From the NCBI GenBank assembly GCA_015231595.1, contig JADGBH010000014.1:1-64000 (forward strand): a stretch of DNA of 64,000 nucleotides, written 5' to 3'. The notes under the pieces are model-generated. The model did no database searches. It had not been told where the DNA came from and was given only the letters and a program-made list of their open reading frames with translations. The DNA is from Desulfobacterales bacterium. Lineage in GTDB: Bacteria; Desulfobacterota; Desulfobacteria; Desulfobacterales; JADGBH01. Below, piece by piece: positions 1 through 9,073 of the stretch; the stretch's first letter is position 1; each line of letters begins with the position of its first letter. Position numbers and translations under genes: made by a program.

Positions 1-81
1 CCATACCGAACACGGAAGTTAAGCTCTTTAGCGCCGATGATACTGTCTGGGTAGCTGGGCGGGAAAGTAGGTCGCTGCCGA
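1..81 (+). rRNA. rrf: 5S ribosomal RNA, 3' part (5' end outside window)
   Basis: The first 80 bases contain the conserved 5S core 'ccgaacacggaagttaagc', followed by the later 'gggaaagtaggtcgctgccg' arm typical of bacterial 5S rRNA. The window begins inside the molecule, so roughly the first third is missing and the closing stem cannot be checked. A strong terminator follows directly, so this is probably the last gene of an rRNA operon. The exact 3' end is an estimate. Confidence 0.9.
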
Positions 82-93
82 ATAACTATAAAA

Positions 94-136
94 AAAGCCT
101 GAAACTAAGATTAAACTTGGTTTCAGGTTTTTTTAT
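94..136 (+). terminator. Rho-independent terminator after 5S rRNA
   Basis: The arm 'cctgaaactaag' (98-109) pairs with 'cttggtttcagg' (116-127) through 12 base pairs, one a U-G wobble, closing a six-base loop. A run of seven T follows directly. This is a textbook intrinsic terminator for the rRNA operon. Confidence 0.9.
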
Positions 137-200
137 TTTAAGCTGAGCTTATTTTTAATAAAGACATAGATGCCCAGTTTGAGCATATATACTATTTCCA

Positions 201-1880
201 TTATAACCCGTCGATATCAATCTGTTCTTTATTAAGCTGTGTTTCAGCATATTTTAAATATAGTTTTTCTTTGATGAATAATTCATAAATATCAGGGTCT
301 ATATGTTTATCTTTTTTCATGAAACCCAATATTTTTATAGCTTCAGAAAGTTTCATGGGTTTTTTATAGGGTCTATCTTTTGCTGTGAGAGCTTCGAATA
401 TATCAGCTATTGCCATTATTCTAGCTTGAATAGAAAGTTGTTCTTTTTTAAGTTTTTTTGGATATCCACTTCCATCTAATTTTTCATGATGTCCGCTTGC
501 AAATTCTGGGACTTTTGATAATTTTTTTGGAAAAGGAAGTTGTTCTGTCATTTTTAACGTCATGACTACATGGTTTTCAATGACTTCGCGCTCCTCATTT
601 GTAAGACTGCCTTTTCGGATACAAATATTTTTTAGTTCATTTTCACTTAAAAAAGGATATTCAACCCCATTTAAATAAAATTTTTTGTTGGCTATTTCTT
701 TTAACTGGTTAAGTTTATCATCGTTTATAAATTCACTTGGTTTGTTGCATAAAGTTATTAATTCAGCATTATCCCTTAAAATTTTTAATTTTTCTGAAAG
801 TTCATTATCAATTGTTTTTATGTCGGAATCCGTTAACTTTCCTTTTTGTATAAGTTCTAATTTTTTATTTAGATATTCAGTTTCGGTTATTTTTTCGATA
901 AGAGCAAATCTTGTATGAACGATATGAATCCGATCGAATATTGTTTCAAGTTTAGTTGATTTATCTACAACATACTCTGGAGTTGTTATCTTTCCAATAT
1001 CATGCATCCATGCTGCTATTCTAAGTTCTTCCATTTCATCTTGGGTAAAAGTTATGTTATTAAATGGCGCTTCCTTTGTTTCATTAATTTTTTCGGCAAT
1101 AAGCATCGTCAGTTCAACTACTCTGTCAATATGACCTTTAGTATAGGGAGATTTTGCATCTATAGCTGTTGCAATACTTCGTATAAATGAATCAAATAAG
1201 CTTTTTAAATCCTGAATTAGTTGAGTATTTGTAAGCGATATAGCAGCTTGAGATGCAAGAGATGCAGCTTCTTCTACATATTCTTCAGAAAAAGGGATAA
1301 TTTCTCTTGTTTCAGGATCAATAGCATTTATAAATTGAAGCACTCCGATAATATTATCTTCATGATTTTTCATCGGAATAACGAGCATTGATGTGCTTTT
1401 ATAACCTGTCTTTTCATCATATTTTTTAGGTCCCGTAAAATCAAATTCTTTTGCTTTATATACATCAGGAATGTTTATAATTTTTCCGGTTAAAGCCGCA
1501 TATGACGAAACATTTGAATAATTAGGATCACCATCAACATATAAAGGAACACTTGGAAGTTCTAATTTTTTCCCGCTTTTTCCACCCATTCTAATTCCTA
1601 AAGATTCATTTTGAACTATTTCAAAGCATAAATATTTTTCATCTTTATCGAGACGGTATAAAGTTCCTGCATCAGCGTTTAAAAGGCCTCTAGCTTCATC
1701 AACGATCATTTCAAGTAGCTTATTTAAATCTTTTTCAACAGATAGTGCTATTCCAATTTCCGCTCTTTTTTTTATGTGCGTTATTTGATGTTCAGCATAT
1801 TCTTTAATGTCTGATATAACATTTTTGAGCAGACTATTAAGGCCTTTATTAGTTGAATAGTTTATTTTTGAGGAGTTCAT
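201..1880 (-). CDS. GAF and HD-GYP domain cyclic-di-GMP phosphodiesterase
   Basis: Predicted cytoplasmic c-di-GMP phosphodiesterase. A GAF sensor domain lies at about residues 40-215 and an HD-GYP domain at about 225-530. The signature HDIGK is near residue 293, HHEKLDGSGYP near 463, and the 'ARIMAIADIFEALTA' helix follows. The HD and GYP motifs are about 170 residues apart, longer than the common spacing, because of a helical insert at about 310-430. The ATG has a good ribosome binding site (AAGGAG, about 7 bases upstream). The gene is upstream-convergent with the rRNA operon and follows the cyclase gene on the same strand after an 80-base gap, so co-transcription is plausible. No transmembrane segment is seen. 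Catalytic residues look intact; the ligand of the GAF domain is unknown. Confidence 0.9.
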   Translation of the reverse strand: MNSSKINYSTNKGLNSLLKNVISDIKEYAEHQITHIKKRAEIGIALSVEKDLNKLLEMIVDEARGLLNADAGTLYRLDKDEKYLCFEIVQNESLGIRMGGKSGKKLELPSVPLYVDGDPNYSNVSSYAALTGKIINIPDVYKAKEFDFTGPKKYDEKTGYKSTSMLVIPMKNHEDNIIGVLQFINAIDPETREIIPFSEEYVEEAASLASQAAISLTNTQLIQDLKSLFDSFIRSIATAIDAKSPYTKGHIDRVVELTMLIAEKINETKEAPFNNITFTQDEMEELRIAAWMHDIGKITTPEYVVDKSTKLETIFDRIHIVHTRFALIEKITETEYLNKKLELIQKGKLTDSDIKTIDNELSEKLKILRDNAELITLCNKPSEFINDDKLNQLKEIANKKFYLNGVEYPFLSENELKNICIRKGSLTNEEREVIENHVVMTLKMTEQLPFPKKLSKVPEFASGHHEKLDGSGYPKKLKKEQLSIQARIMAIADIFEALTAKDRPYKKPMKLSEAIKILGFMKKDKHIDPDIYELFIKEKLYLKYAETQLNKEQIDIDGL

Positions 1881-1958
1881 ACTTTATCTCCTTAAAGATT
1901 ATTGTTCAGATAATAATTCAATTTGGAATTATGAGCAATTTTTTTAAAGTTTGTATAT

Positions 1959-3278
1959 TTATTTGGTGGTATGCTGAAAAACGCCATCCCAATTTTCTAA
2001 AGGGGGCTTCCTTTTATAGTTAATGCAGCGTTCAAGCATTATAGATGAAGGTTTATCATTAGGATTACATTCAATAGCTTCTTTAAAAAATTTAATTGAT
2101 TTTTCCCAATTTTGTTTCATATATTCACTTAAGCCTTCTGCATAAAGTTCAATTATAGTTTGTATCTCTTGGGAAATTGTTTTACTTTTGCTTTCTATCA
2201 ATTCAAAGACGCTTACAGTTTGCTGTCTGCCCTTGACTCGAACTCTATCTATTTCCCTTAAATAGAAAGAATCATTTACTAACTTAGCTGTATTTTGACC
2301 GATAAGAATTTCTGTTCCATACATATTGTTAAGACCTTCTAATCTTGAAGCAAGATTAACATTATCACCTAAAACACCGTAAGAAAACCTATAAGGGGAA
2401 CCAAGATTGCCGACAAGCATTTCTCCTGAGTTTACTCCAGTTCTTGCCCTAAGCGGAGGCCTGCCAATTTTACTCCATTCATCTCGTAGTAAAGAGAGAC
2501 GTTTTTTCATGGCAAGGGCAGCTAAACAAGCTCTTTTAGCATGATCATACTGTTGAAAAGGGGCTCCGAATATAACCATCATTTCATCTCCAACATATTC
2601 TTTTAACGTTCCTTCAAACTTAAATACTTCTTCTGTCATAGCCGCAAAATAATCGCTTATTATTGTTACCATTTCATGAGGATAGTATCTTTCGGAATAG
2701 GATGTAAAACCTACAAGATCGCAAAAAAGAACAGTTAAATATTTTTCTTCTCCACCAAGTTTAAGTGTTTCTGGATTTTGAGCGATAAGCTCAGAAACAG
2801 AAGGTGGAACATATCTTTTAAAGGCATCGTGTAAAAAATGAACATAAGTTAGGTCTTCGATAGTCATAAGCAAACCGCATACCAAATTTTCTTCGTCTTT
2901 AATAGGCTGAAGGTATATATTTCCGACAATATTTTTATTTGATAATGCAATCGTTAAGTTTTCTGACCTTATATGAAAGGGTCTTCCTTCACTTAGACTT
3001 TGATTAATTTTTTTTGATACAGTGGATTCTGTTCCAAAAATATTAATAAGTTGACTTTCTCGAATAGTTTTTTCTTTTGTTCCTAAAATTTCTTCTGCTG
3101 AATGATTTAGGGTTTTAATGAGTCCTTCCTTATCGGTTGCAATAAGGGCAACCGGAAGAGTTGATAGTAGGGCTTTTGTATATAAAGAATGATTTATTAA
3201 CTTTCGAGCTTGCATTATTATAAGTTCATTTAAGTTTTGGTAAAAATCATCCACTGATTCTTGAGAATAATCTTCCAT
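1959..3278 (-). CDS. PAS domain class III adenylate/guanylate cyclase
   Basis: A PAS domain (about residues 35-155) precedes a class III nucleotidyl cyclase domain (about 178-365). Both metal-binding aspartates are visible, in FCDLVGF (D187) and VGDEMM (D231). The transition-state pair is present in GDNVNLASRLE (Asn and Arg). The Lys before the second metal motif fits adenylate cyclase, but substrate choice from sequence alone is uncertain. The C-terminal 60 residues look like a short TPR-type helical tail ending in 'NPNDKPSSIMLERC'. Start ATG has AAGGA upstream. Downstream of the cyclic-nucleotide-binding PilT-like gene on the same strand, so its product is a plausible ligand source for that protein. 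Confidence 0.9.
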   Translation of the reverse strand: MEDYSQESVDDFYQNLNELIIMQARKLINHSLYTKALLSTLPVALIATDKEGLIKTLNHSAEEILGTKEKTIRESQLINIFGTESTVSKKINQSLSEGRPFHIRSENLTIALSNKNIVGNIYLQPIKDEENLVCGLLMTIEDLTYVHFLHDAFKRYVPPSVSELIAQNPETLKLGGEEKYLTVLFCDLVGFTSYSERYYPHEMVTIISDYFAAMTEEVFKFEGTLKEYVGDEMMVIFGAPFQQYDHAKRACLAALAMKKRLSLLRDEWSKIGRPPLRARTGVNSGEMLVGNLGSPYRFSYGVLGDNVNLASRLEGLNNMYGTEILIGQNTAKLVNDSFYLREIDRVRVKGRQQTVSVFELIESKSKTISQEIQTIIELYAEGLSEYMKQNWEKSIKFFKEAIECNPNDKPSSIMLERCINYKRKPPLENWDGVFQHTTK

Positions 3279-3337
3279 TTTTTCCTTAAGTATAGATGCG
3301 ATGAAATTATTATTTTAAAGAGTTCATATATAAAATT

Positions 3338-3372
3338 ATAGGGAAAAAATTTTAAAATAATTTTTTCCCTAA
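3338..3372 (-). terminator. Hairpin between pilT-like and cyclase genes
   Basis: 'agggaaaaaa' (3340-3349) and 'ttttttccct' (3361-3370) form a perfect 10 bp inverted repeat. On the minus strand it lies just after the stop of the PilT-like gene and is followed by an AT-rich stretch rather than a clean T run. It may act as a weak terminator or transcript-end hairpin. Confidence 0.5.
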
Positions 3373-3398
3373 TAAATTAAGTTATTTCTTTGTTGTAT

Positions 3399-5246
3399 TT
3401 ATTCCATATGAAGAACTATATTTCCTTCAAGTTTTTTGAGAAGCTCTGTTTTATCAATTGATTTGCTCATTGCTTCATCACGGCTGATCTTTTTACGTTG
3501 AACCAATTTTGCAAGTTCTTCATTCATTATCTTATGTCCTTGAGCTTTTCCAGTTTGCATTGAAGACAATATTTGAGCTGTTTTGTCTTCTCGTATGAGG
3601 TTTGCTACAGCAGGTGTAACAACAAGAATTTCAAATGCTGCAACCCTTCCACCTCCAATACATTTACATAGTGCTTGCGCTACAACACCTTTAAGCGACT
3701 CACATAGGCTTGTTCTAATCTTATTTTGTTGTTCGGTTGGAAACACATCAATTATACGGGATATAGTTCCAATAGCTGTTGATGTATGTAAAGTTCCAAA
3801 TACAAGATGGCCTGTATTAGCAATTTCAAGGGCGAGTTCTATAGTTTCTCTATCCCTTAATTCTCCTACAAGAATAATATCAGGATCTTCTCTTAAAGCA
3901 GACCTTAATGCGCTGTGGAAAGAAGAGGTATGACTTCCAATTTGTCTTTGATTAACTAATGATTTTTGGGTTTTATGGATGAACTCTATTGGGTCTTCCA
4001 TCGTTATAATATGGTCACTTCGAGTTTTATTTACATAGTCAATCATTGCCGCTAAAGTGGTTGATTTACCCGAACCGGTTGGGCCTGTAACAAGTATTAA
4101 ACCTTTTGGATATTCACAGAAAGTTCTTGCAATATTAGGCAAATTGAGTTGTTCAAAGCTTAAAAGTTTACTTGGAATAAGTCTTAAAACAGAGCTAACT
4201 CCTTGCTCATCTCTAAATATATTCACTCTAAATCTGCCTAAATCGCCAATAGTATAAGCAAAGTCAGCATCATTAGTTTCTTTAAATAATTTTTTGCTTC
4301 TCTCGTCCATAACTGGTTCAAGCATTTCTAAAACTTCTTTATCTCCAAGTGCCCTTGAGTCTGATATTGCTTTTATTTCGCCATCGATTCTCCAATGGGG
4401 TATCTGACCGGCACTTAAATGAAGGTCTGAAGCTCCTTCTGCAACAAGTCGGTTTAAAATGGCATCTAATTTAGGAGATACGGCTATAGTTTTTTCTTTT
4501 TGCTGAATTTCGTTACCCTTATCCGTGAATTCAGTGATGCCAGATTTATTTTGTATTACTTCTTCAAAGAATGAATTATCAATATGAACCATTTGAAGTT
4601 CTATTCCTGGTATAATATTGCGGACAGCATTTAAAACCGATGAATTTGGATCATGTACAAAACCTATAAGAAGAATTTTTCCATCAAGGTTAAGAGGGAG
4701 AACTCTGTGACGTATTAAGAAATCAAACGGAAGTAATTTTAGTGTTTCAGCAGATGGTTTTTGACCGTCTTTTCCATAATCAGGAAGCGATATGTTTGAC
4801 GATAGTTTTTGAACTCTTTTTGCAAGGTTTTTGCTTATTGCTTCACCAAATGCTGGAAGATTTTCGAACATATAATTGAAAAGTTTTGTGTCGAATTTAA
4901 GAATCAAACTTTCTTCAATAGCTTTAATTGTAGCTGTTCTTGGTTCATTCAATAAAAGTCCTATTTCTCCAATAGTGGTTCCTTGTGGAAGTTTTCCAAC
5001 TTCTACAGTTTCACCTGTTGTTTTATGTTGGATTAAAACAGACACCAAACCTTTTATAACAACAAAGAAAGAGTCGGAAGGATCCTTTTCTTTTATAATT
5101 GTTTCGCCATGTTGAAATTTTATTAATTCAGCTCTTGAAGTTATTCCTTGAATGGATTTTTTGTTAAGAGATCCAAATAATTCTGATTTTTCTAAACAAG
5201 CAGTTACAGTATTTGATATATCATTTTCTATTTTAATAATCTCCAT
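3399..5246 (-). CDS. PilT-like ATPase with N-terminal cyclic-nucleotide-binding domain
   Basis: Fusion protein of 615 residues. Residues about 20-145 form a cyclic-nucleotide-binding (CRP-type) domain with its phosphate-binding cassette 'GEIGLLLNEPRTATI' (E94, R103), the residues that contact cAMP in the family. A short MshEN/GspE-N-like region follows (about 165-240). Residues 255-600 are a PilT/GspE secretion ATPase: Walker A GPTGSGKST (388-396), the Asp box around 'TMEDPIEFIH', Walker B region 'DPDIILVGELRD' and His box 'TGHLVFGTLHTSTA'. PilT drives retraction of type IV pili, so retraction may be gated by a cyclic nucleotide. ATG with AAGGAG upstream. It shares its strand with the cyclase and the other pilus ATPase. 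The fusion is clear; the ligand and the effect are inference. Confidence 0.9.
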   Translation of the reverse strand: MEIIKIENDISNTVTACLEKSELFGSLNKKSIQGITSRAELIKFQHGETIIKEKDPSDSFFVVIKGLVSVLIQHKTTGETVEVGKLPQGTTIGEIGLLLNEPRTATIKAIEESLILKFDTKLFNYMFENLPAFGEAISKNLAKRVQKLSSNISLPDYGKDGQKPSAETLKLLPFDFLIRHRVLPLNLDGKILLIGFVHDPNSSVLNAVRNIIPGIELQMVHIDNSFFEEVIQNKSGITEFTDKGNEIQQKEKTIAVSPKLDAILNRLVAEGASDLHLSAGQIPHWRIDGEIKAISDSRALGDKEVLEMLEPVMDERSKKLFKETNDADFAYTIGDLGRFRVNIFRDEQGVSSVLRLIPSKLLSFEQLNLPNIARTFCEYPKGLILVTGPTGSGKSTTLAAMIDYVNKTRSDHIITMEDPIEFIHKTQKSLVNQRQIGSHTSSFHSALRSALREDPDIILVGELRDRETIELALEIANTGHLVFGTLHTSTAIGTISRIIDVFPTEQQNKIRTSLCESLKGVVAQALCKCIGGGRVAAFEILVVTPAVANLIREDKTAQILSSMQTGKAQGHKIMNEELAKLVQRKKISRDEAMSKSIDKTELLKKLEGNIVLHME

Positions 5247-5312
5247 TTAATATTCTCCTTAAAAGTTAAAGAAAAATGTTTTACGAATGATATTTATATA
5301 TAATATTAATAT

Positions 5313-6368
5313 TTATTTTTTAAAGGAAATCGATCCTGTTAAAAATTCTTCACCTGAAGCTGTAGTGCTGACCGTTTGTTTTATGGCTATATCAGGCTTA
5401 TTTTCAAGTTCACGATAGAGCAGGTTATTTACCACAGCATCTCCTGCTTTTCCCATACCAGCTATTCTCCATGCCCATACTAATGGTTCACCTACAACAA
5501 GGAGCTGGCTTGCAAGGTCTTGAAATACTAATTCACCAATATCTGCTCCTATTGAAAGTCCTAATGCTTCCGGCGGAAGCTTTCTTAAAGTTTTGCCCCA
5601 TTGGTTAAAAAGATCATTTGAAAATTCAATTTCTGCTTTAACAAAATTAGCAAAGCAATCAACAAAATCAAGATTACTTATTTCACATATACTTTTATTA
5701 AAATAGGCAAGGAAACCGTTTCCAGTAAATTTATCAAACACACCCATATATTCATCAACAAGCATACGTGTATGTTCAATGAATTTAACCATGAATGAGG
5801 AGAATGATTCAGGATTTTTTGCGTAGGTCATTAATTCTTGAAGTCTTTTTATATCTCCGACTACAACTATTGTTGTTGACTCAGATGCTTTTTTAAGGAG
5901 TTCTTCAGGACTTTTCATGCCTAATATTACCATTGTTGGAAGGTGAGCTTGCCATCTTAAAACCCCTTCACGATACATTAATTCTTCTCGATTTATCTGC
6001 ATAACAGGTTCAATAGTAAGTCCAGCTTCTTTAATTAAAAAATTTTTCACTAATCTTATAAAAGGAGAAATTTTTCTAATGCTTATAAACATGTTTTCAT
6101 AAGGAGATACATTATTGCTGTTATCCCATTTTTTTATTGTTTGCAGGATTTCTTCAGTATCAATTTCCTCTTCAGTTTGAATCCATCCGATATCAAACAA
6201 TCGTTCGTCCTTTTCTGAAAGCTCAAGGAGCGAATCAGCAAGCATGCTTGCTGATTTGTTACAAGCTGTTGCATATAGTTTCCCGTCACTTACGGAATAA
6301 TATGCCCAGTAAACTTCAAAAGTTTGGAGTAAAACAAGTGGATTTAAATAAATAGTTTTATCGGCCAT
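5313..6368 (-). CDS. Degenerate class III cyclase-like protein
   Basis: The N-terminal 150 residues match nothing I recognise. Residues about 165-335 keep the outline of a class III nucleotide cyclase domain: 'VVVGDIKRLQEL' (D172, first metal Asp), 'VFDKFTGNGFLAYF' (second metal position is Asn217, not Asp), 'LGLSIGADIGELVF', and 'VVGEPLVWAWRIAGMGKAG', where the transition-state Asn is replaced although the Arg (R301) remains. With two catalytic positions lost it is probably a non-catalytic nucleotide-binding or partner protein. Start ATG has GAGGTG upstream. It lies between the two pilus ATPase genes, 66 bases from one and 33 from the other, consistent with one operon. Confidence 0.75.
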   Translation of the reverse strand: MADKTIYLNPLVLLQTFEVYWAYYSVSDGKLYATACNKSASMLADSLLELSEKDERLFDIGWIQTEEEIDTEEILQTIKKWDNSNNVSPYENMFISIRKISPFIRLVKNFLIKEAGLTIEPVMQINREELMYREGVLRWQAHLPTMVILGMKSPEELLKKASESTTIVVVGDIKRLQELMTYAKNPESFSSFMVKFIEHTRMLVDEYMGVFDKFTGNGFLAYFNKSICEISNLDFVDCFANFVKAEIEFSNDLFNQWGKTLRKLPPEALGLSIGADIGELVFQDLASQLLVVGEPLVWAWRIAGMGKAGDAVVNNLLYRELENKPDIAIKQTVSTTASGEEFLTGSISFKK

Positions 6369-6401
6369 GTTTTCACCTCATTTATATATGTTTTAATTTA
6401 A

Positions 6402-8768
6402 TTAATGGTCTACAGCTACTTTATGGAGTTGAACAATATCAGTAAAACCTTTTAATATTTTTTGAACACCGTCTTGAATTAGGTTTCTCATTCCGTCCTT
6501 TTGGGCTTGTTTAACCATTTCCTCTACTGTAGCTTTTTGCGAAATAAGTCCTTTCATTTCTTGCGTAGCGATTAAAAATTCATGAATACCAGTTCTTCCT
6601 TTGTATCCAGTTTTAATGCATTTTGGACATCCAACTGCTCGGCGAAGGGATATATCGTCTGTTTTGACATTAAGTTCTGAAAAAGACTCTTTTCCATATG
6701 TTCTTATTAAATTGGATGTTTCTTCTTCAGTAGGTTTATATGCTTCTTTACAGCTTGAACAAAGGGTTCTAACAAGTCTTTGGGCGAGAACTCCAATGAG
6801 CGCGTCTGAAAAATTAAAAGGATCAAGCCCAATATCGAGAAGTCGTATTACAGTTTCAGGTGCTGAGTTAGTATGAAGGGTTGAAAATACTAAATGACCT
6901 GTTAAAGACGCTTCTATCCCAATATTTGCAGTTTCAAAATCCCTCATTTCGCCTATGAGAATTACATCGGGATCAGCTCGTAAGAACGACCTCATAACTG
7001 CGGCAAAAGTAAGACCTATTTTATGGAGAACTTGAACTTGTTGTAAACCAGGTTGCGTTATTTCTACAGGGTCTTCTGCTGTCCATATTTTTCTTTCAGG
7101 GGTGTTTATTGCTCCAAGTATAGCATGCAGAGTAGTAGTTTTTCCAGAACCAGTAGGTCCAACAACAAGAAATATTCCATGGGGCCTTTCTATAAGCCTT
7201 TTTATTTCAGATTCATTCCATTGGGACAGATTAAGTTTGTCAAATGGTAGAGCAGAACTTCCAGATGCAAGTAGTCTTAAAACAGCACTTTCTCCGTTTA
7301 CTGTAGGAATTGTAGCTATTCTTAGTTCTAATTTTTCGCCTTGAAATTCAACTTTTGCTTTACCATCTTGGGGTTTTCTTCTTTCAGCGATATCGAGTCC
7401 TGACATTATTTTTATTCTTGAAATTACAGGCTTTATATGCCGCTCCGGTATTTCAAGAATATTACGGCAAGCTCCATCAATACGCATTCTTACAACTGAT
7501 GGAGTCCCTGGTCTGGACGGCTCAATGTGTATATCAGATACGCCTAATTTATGGGCTTGAAGAATGATACTATTAATGTGAAGAACTGCCGCAGAATCGC
7601 TGTCAACGTCTAAGGAATGGGAGTCAGATACAACTTGCGGATTGTCTTGTTCAGCTTCAGCTTCTTCTTTTTCAAGTTTTTCAAGTTTTTCAGCGACAGT
7701 AGAAGCAATATTATCTCCCCCAGATACGCGTTCGCCTAAATATGCTAATATATCTTCAGGAAGCCCTACTCTAAATTCGTAGCTATGGGCGTTCAATAAT
7801 TTTTGAATTTCCATGATTTTGTATCTGTCTTTTGGATCGCTGATTAAGATTACAACTTTGTCTGGGTCTCCTTCGATTGGAATCCATAAATTAGTTTTTA
7901 GATAATATTTGCTAATCCCTTTTAAAAGGTTTTTAGGTGGCTGAATAGAAGAATTATAAGCCATGAAAGGAACTCCGTAATATTTTTCAAGGGATTCTCC
8001 AATTTCAGCAGGAGACAGGTTTAATTCATTGCGTAGTAAAAAAGTAATCCATGTTTTTCTCTCATTAGCTTTAGCTGTTAATTCATCAATTTTTTCTTGA
8101 GTAACTTTTCCTTTTTGAATTAAATAATCAAAAGGGTTTTTTGTTATTTTTAAATCAGCATTAATTTTTTGGGATAGTATTTTGGAAATAGCGGATAAAA
8201 CGGCTTCATCATAATCAGTAAAAGTTTCTGCGCCTATTTTGTTGACAATTTCAATAACTCCAAATAAGGAATCCTCATATAATAAAGGAGCACATAATAC
8301 TGATTTAGCTATTATGCCAATATATTTGTCGTAGGATCTATTATATCTAAGAAGAGGATGAACTGAAGCTAAGTCCTTTTCATTTTCTACATTGCTTATT
8401 TTTATAGGTTTACGGATTAATGCTGTATATCCTTCTAATGATGAAGGTGATAATACATGGCGCACTTCTTGGCCTTCTTCCAATTTAAGAAAACTTGCAG
8501 TTTGTTTTGCTGATGGAGGGCTTTCTTTTTTTTGAAAATCTTCTGCTTTTATTTTAGCAACAATTTCTTTATTTTGAGAATCTGTCCTATAAATTCTGAT
8601 ATCTTCTGCTTTTACGATAGACAGAAGAACAGGTTTATGTTCTTTCCATGAAGATTCAAAATTTTCTGCCTTTTGTACAGATTGATTAAGTTCTTTTAAT
8701 CTATTCCTTAATGAAGAAGCTTGTTCTTTTAAATGAGTCCTTTTTTCTTTAGGTGATTCCTTTTCCAT
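6402..8768 (-). CDS. PilB/GspE-type ATPase with N-terminal GAF domain
   Basis: Type IV pilus assembly or type II secretion ATPase of 788 residues. The order is a coiled N-terminus, a GAF-like domain (about 45-200), an MshEN/GspE N-terminal domain (about 205-350), a charged linker (about 355-390) and the ATPase core (390-770). Walker A GPTGSGKT is at 537-544, with 'AEDPVE', 'DPDVILIGEMRD' and 'TGHLVFSTLHT' following. A zinc-binding tetracysteine is present (CSSC near 670 and CPKC near 719), as expected for GspE/PilB. AAGGGG precedes the ATG. First gene of the minus-strand pilus/cyclic-nucleotide cluster. The GAF addition suggests ligand control of assembly. Confidence 0.9.
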   Translation of the reverse strand: MEKESPKEKRTHLKEQASSLRNRLKELNQSVQKAENFESSWKEHKPVLLSIVKAEDIRIYRTDSQNKEIVAKIKAEDFQKKESPPSAKQTASFLKLEEGQEVRHVLSPSSLEGYTALIRKPIKISNVENEKDLASVHPLLRYNRSYDKYIGIIAKSVLCAPLLYEDSLFGVIEIVNKIGAETFTDYDEAVLSAISKILSQKINADLKITKNPFDYLIQKGKVTQEKIDELTAKANERKTWITFLLRNELNLSPAEIGESLEKYYGVPFMAYNSSIQPPKNLLKGISKYYLKTNLWIPIEGDPDKVVILISDPKDRYKIMEIQKLLNAHSYEFRVGLPEDILAYLGERVSGGDNIASTVAEKLEKLEKEEAEAEQDNPQVVSDSHSLDVDSDSAAVLHINSIILQAHKLGVSDIHIEPSRPGTPSVVRMRIDGACRNILEIPERHIKPVISRIKIMSGLDIAERRKPQDGKAKVEFQGEKLELRIATIPTVNGESAVLRLLASGSSALPFDKLNLSQWNESEIKRLIERPHGIFLVVGPTGSGKTTTLHAILGAINTPERKIWTAEDPVEITQPGLQQVQVLHKIGLTFAAVMRSFLRADPDVILIGEMRDFETANIGIEASLTGHLVFSTLHTNSAPETVIRLLDIGLDPFNFSDALIGVLAQRLVRTLCSSCKEAYKPTEEETSNLIRTYGKESFSELNVKTDDISLRRAVGCPKCIKTGYKGRTGIHEFLIATQEMKGLISQKATVEEMVKQAQKDGMRNLIQDGVQKILKGFTDIVQLHKVAVDH

Positions 8769-8855
8769 AATTGTACCCCTTGTTAAAGTTTATAACTTGA
8801 ATGTTATTATTAATTATTAGATTTCAAGTCAAGATATTTATAAACTATAGAATAC

Positions 8856-8935
8856 TGACAAGTTATTTCTATTTTTAAATGGTAAAATTTGTTTTAGCCT
8901 TTAAATTTAGCCTTAATTAGCTGAATAATATGTCA
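8856..8935 (-). repeat. 80 bp dispersed repeat, copy 1 (inverted)
   Basis: Reverse-oriented member of a five-copy family (others at 14016, 31329, 46471 and 57093). Ends are TGACA/TGTCA; the core contains 'ttaaggctaaa' and 'aaaaatagaaat'. It fills much of the 305-base gap between the divergent PilB-like and rsmE genes, where I see no other gene. Confidence 0.8.
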
Positions 8936-9073
8936 GTTTTATATAATATTATTTTTATTATGTTCATATTTATTCTTGCCTCTATAATGTGTTTTATGTT
9001 ACTTGTCGAGTAACAATTTGTTAATTTTGGATATTGATTAGTGAGAGATAGTCGAACATAAAGTGAGTTTTTA

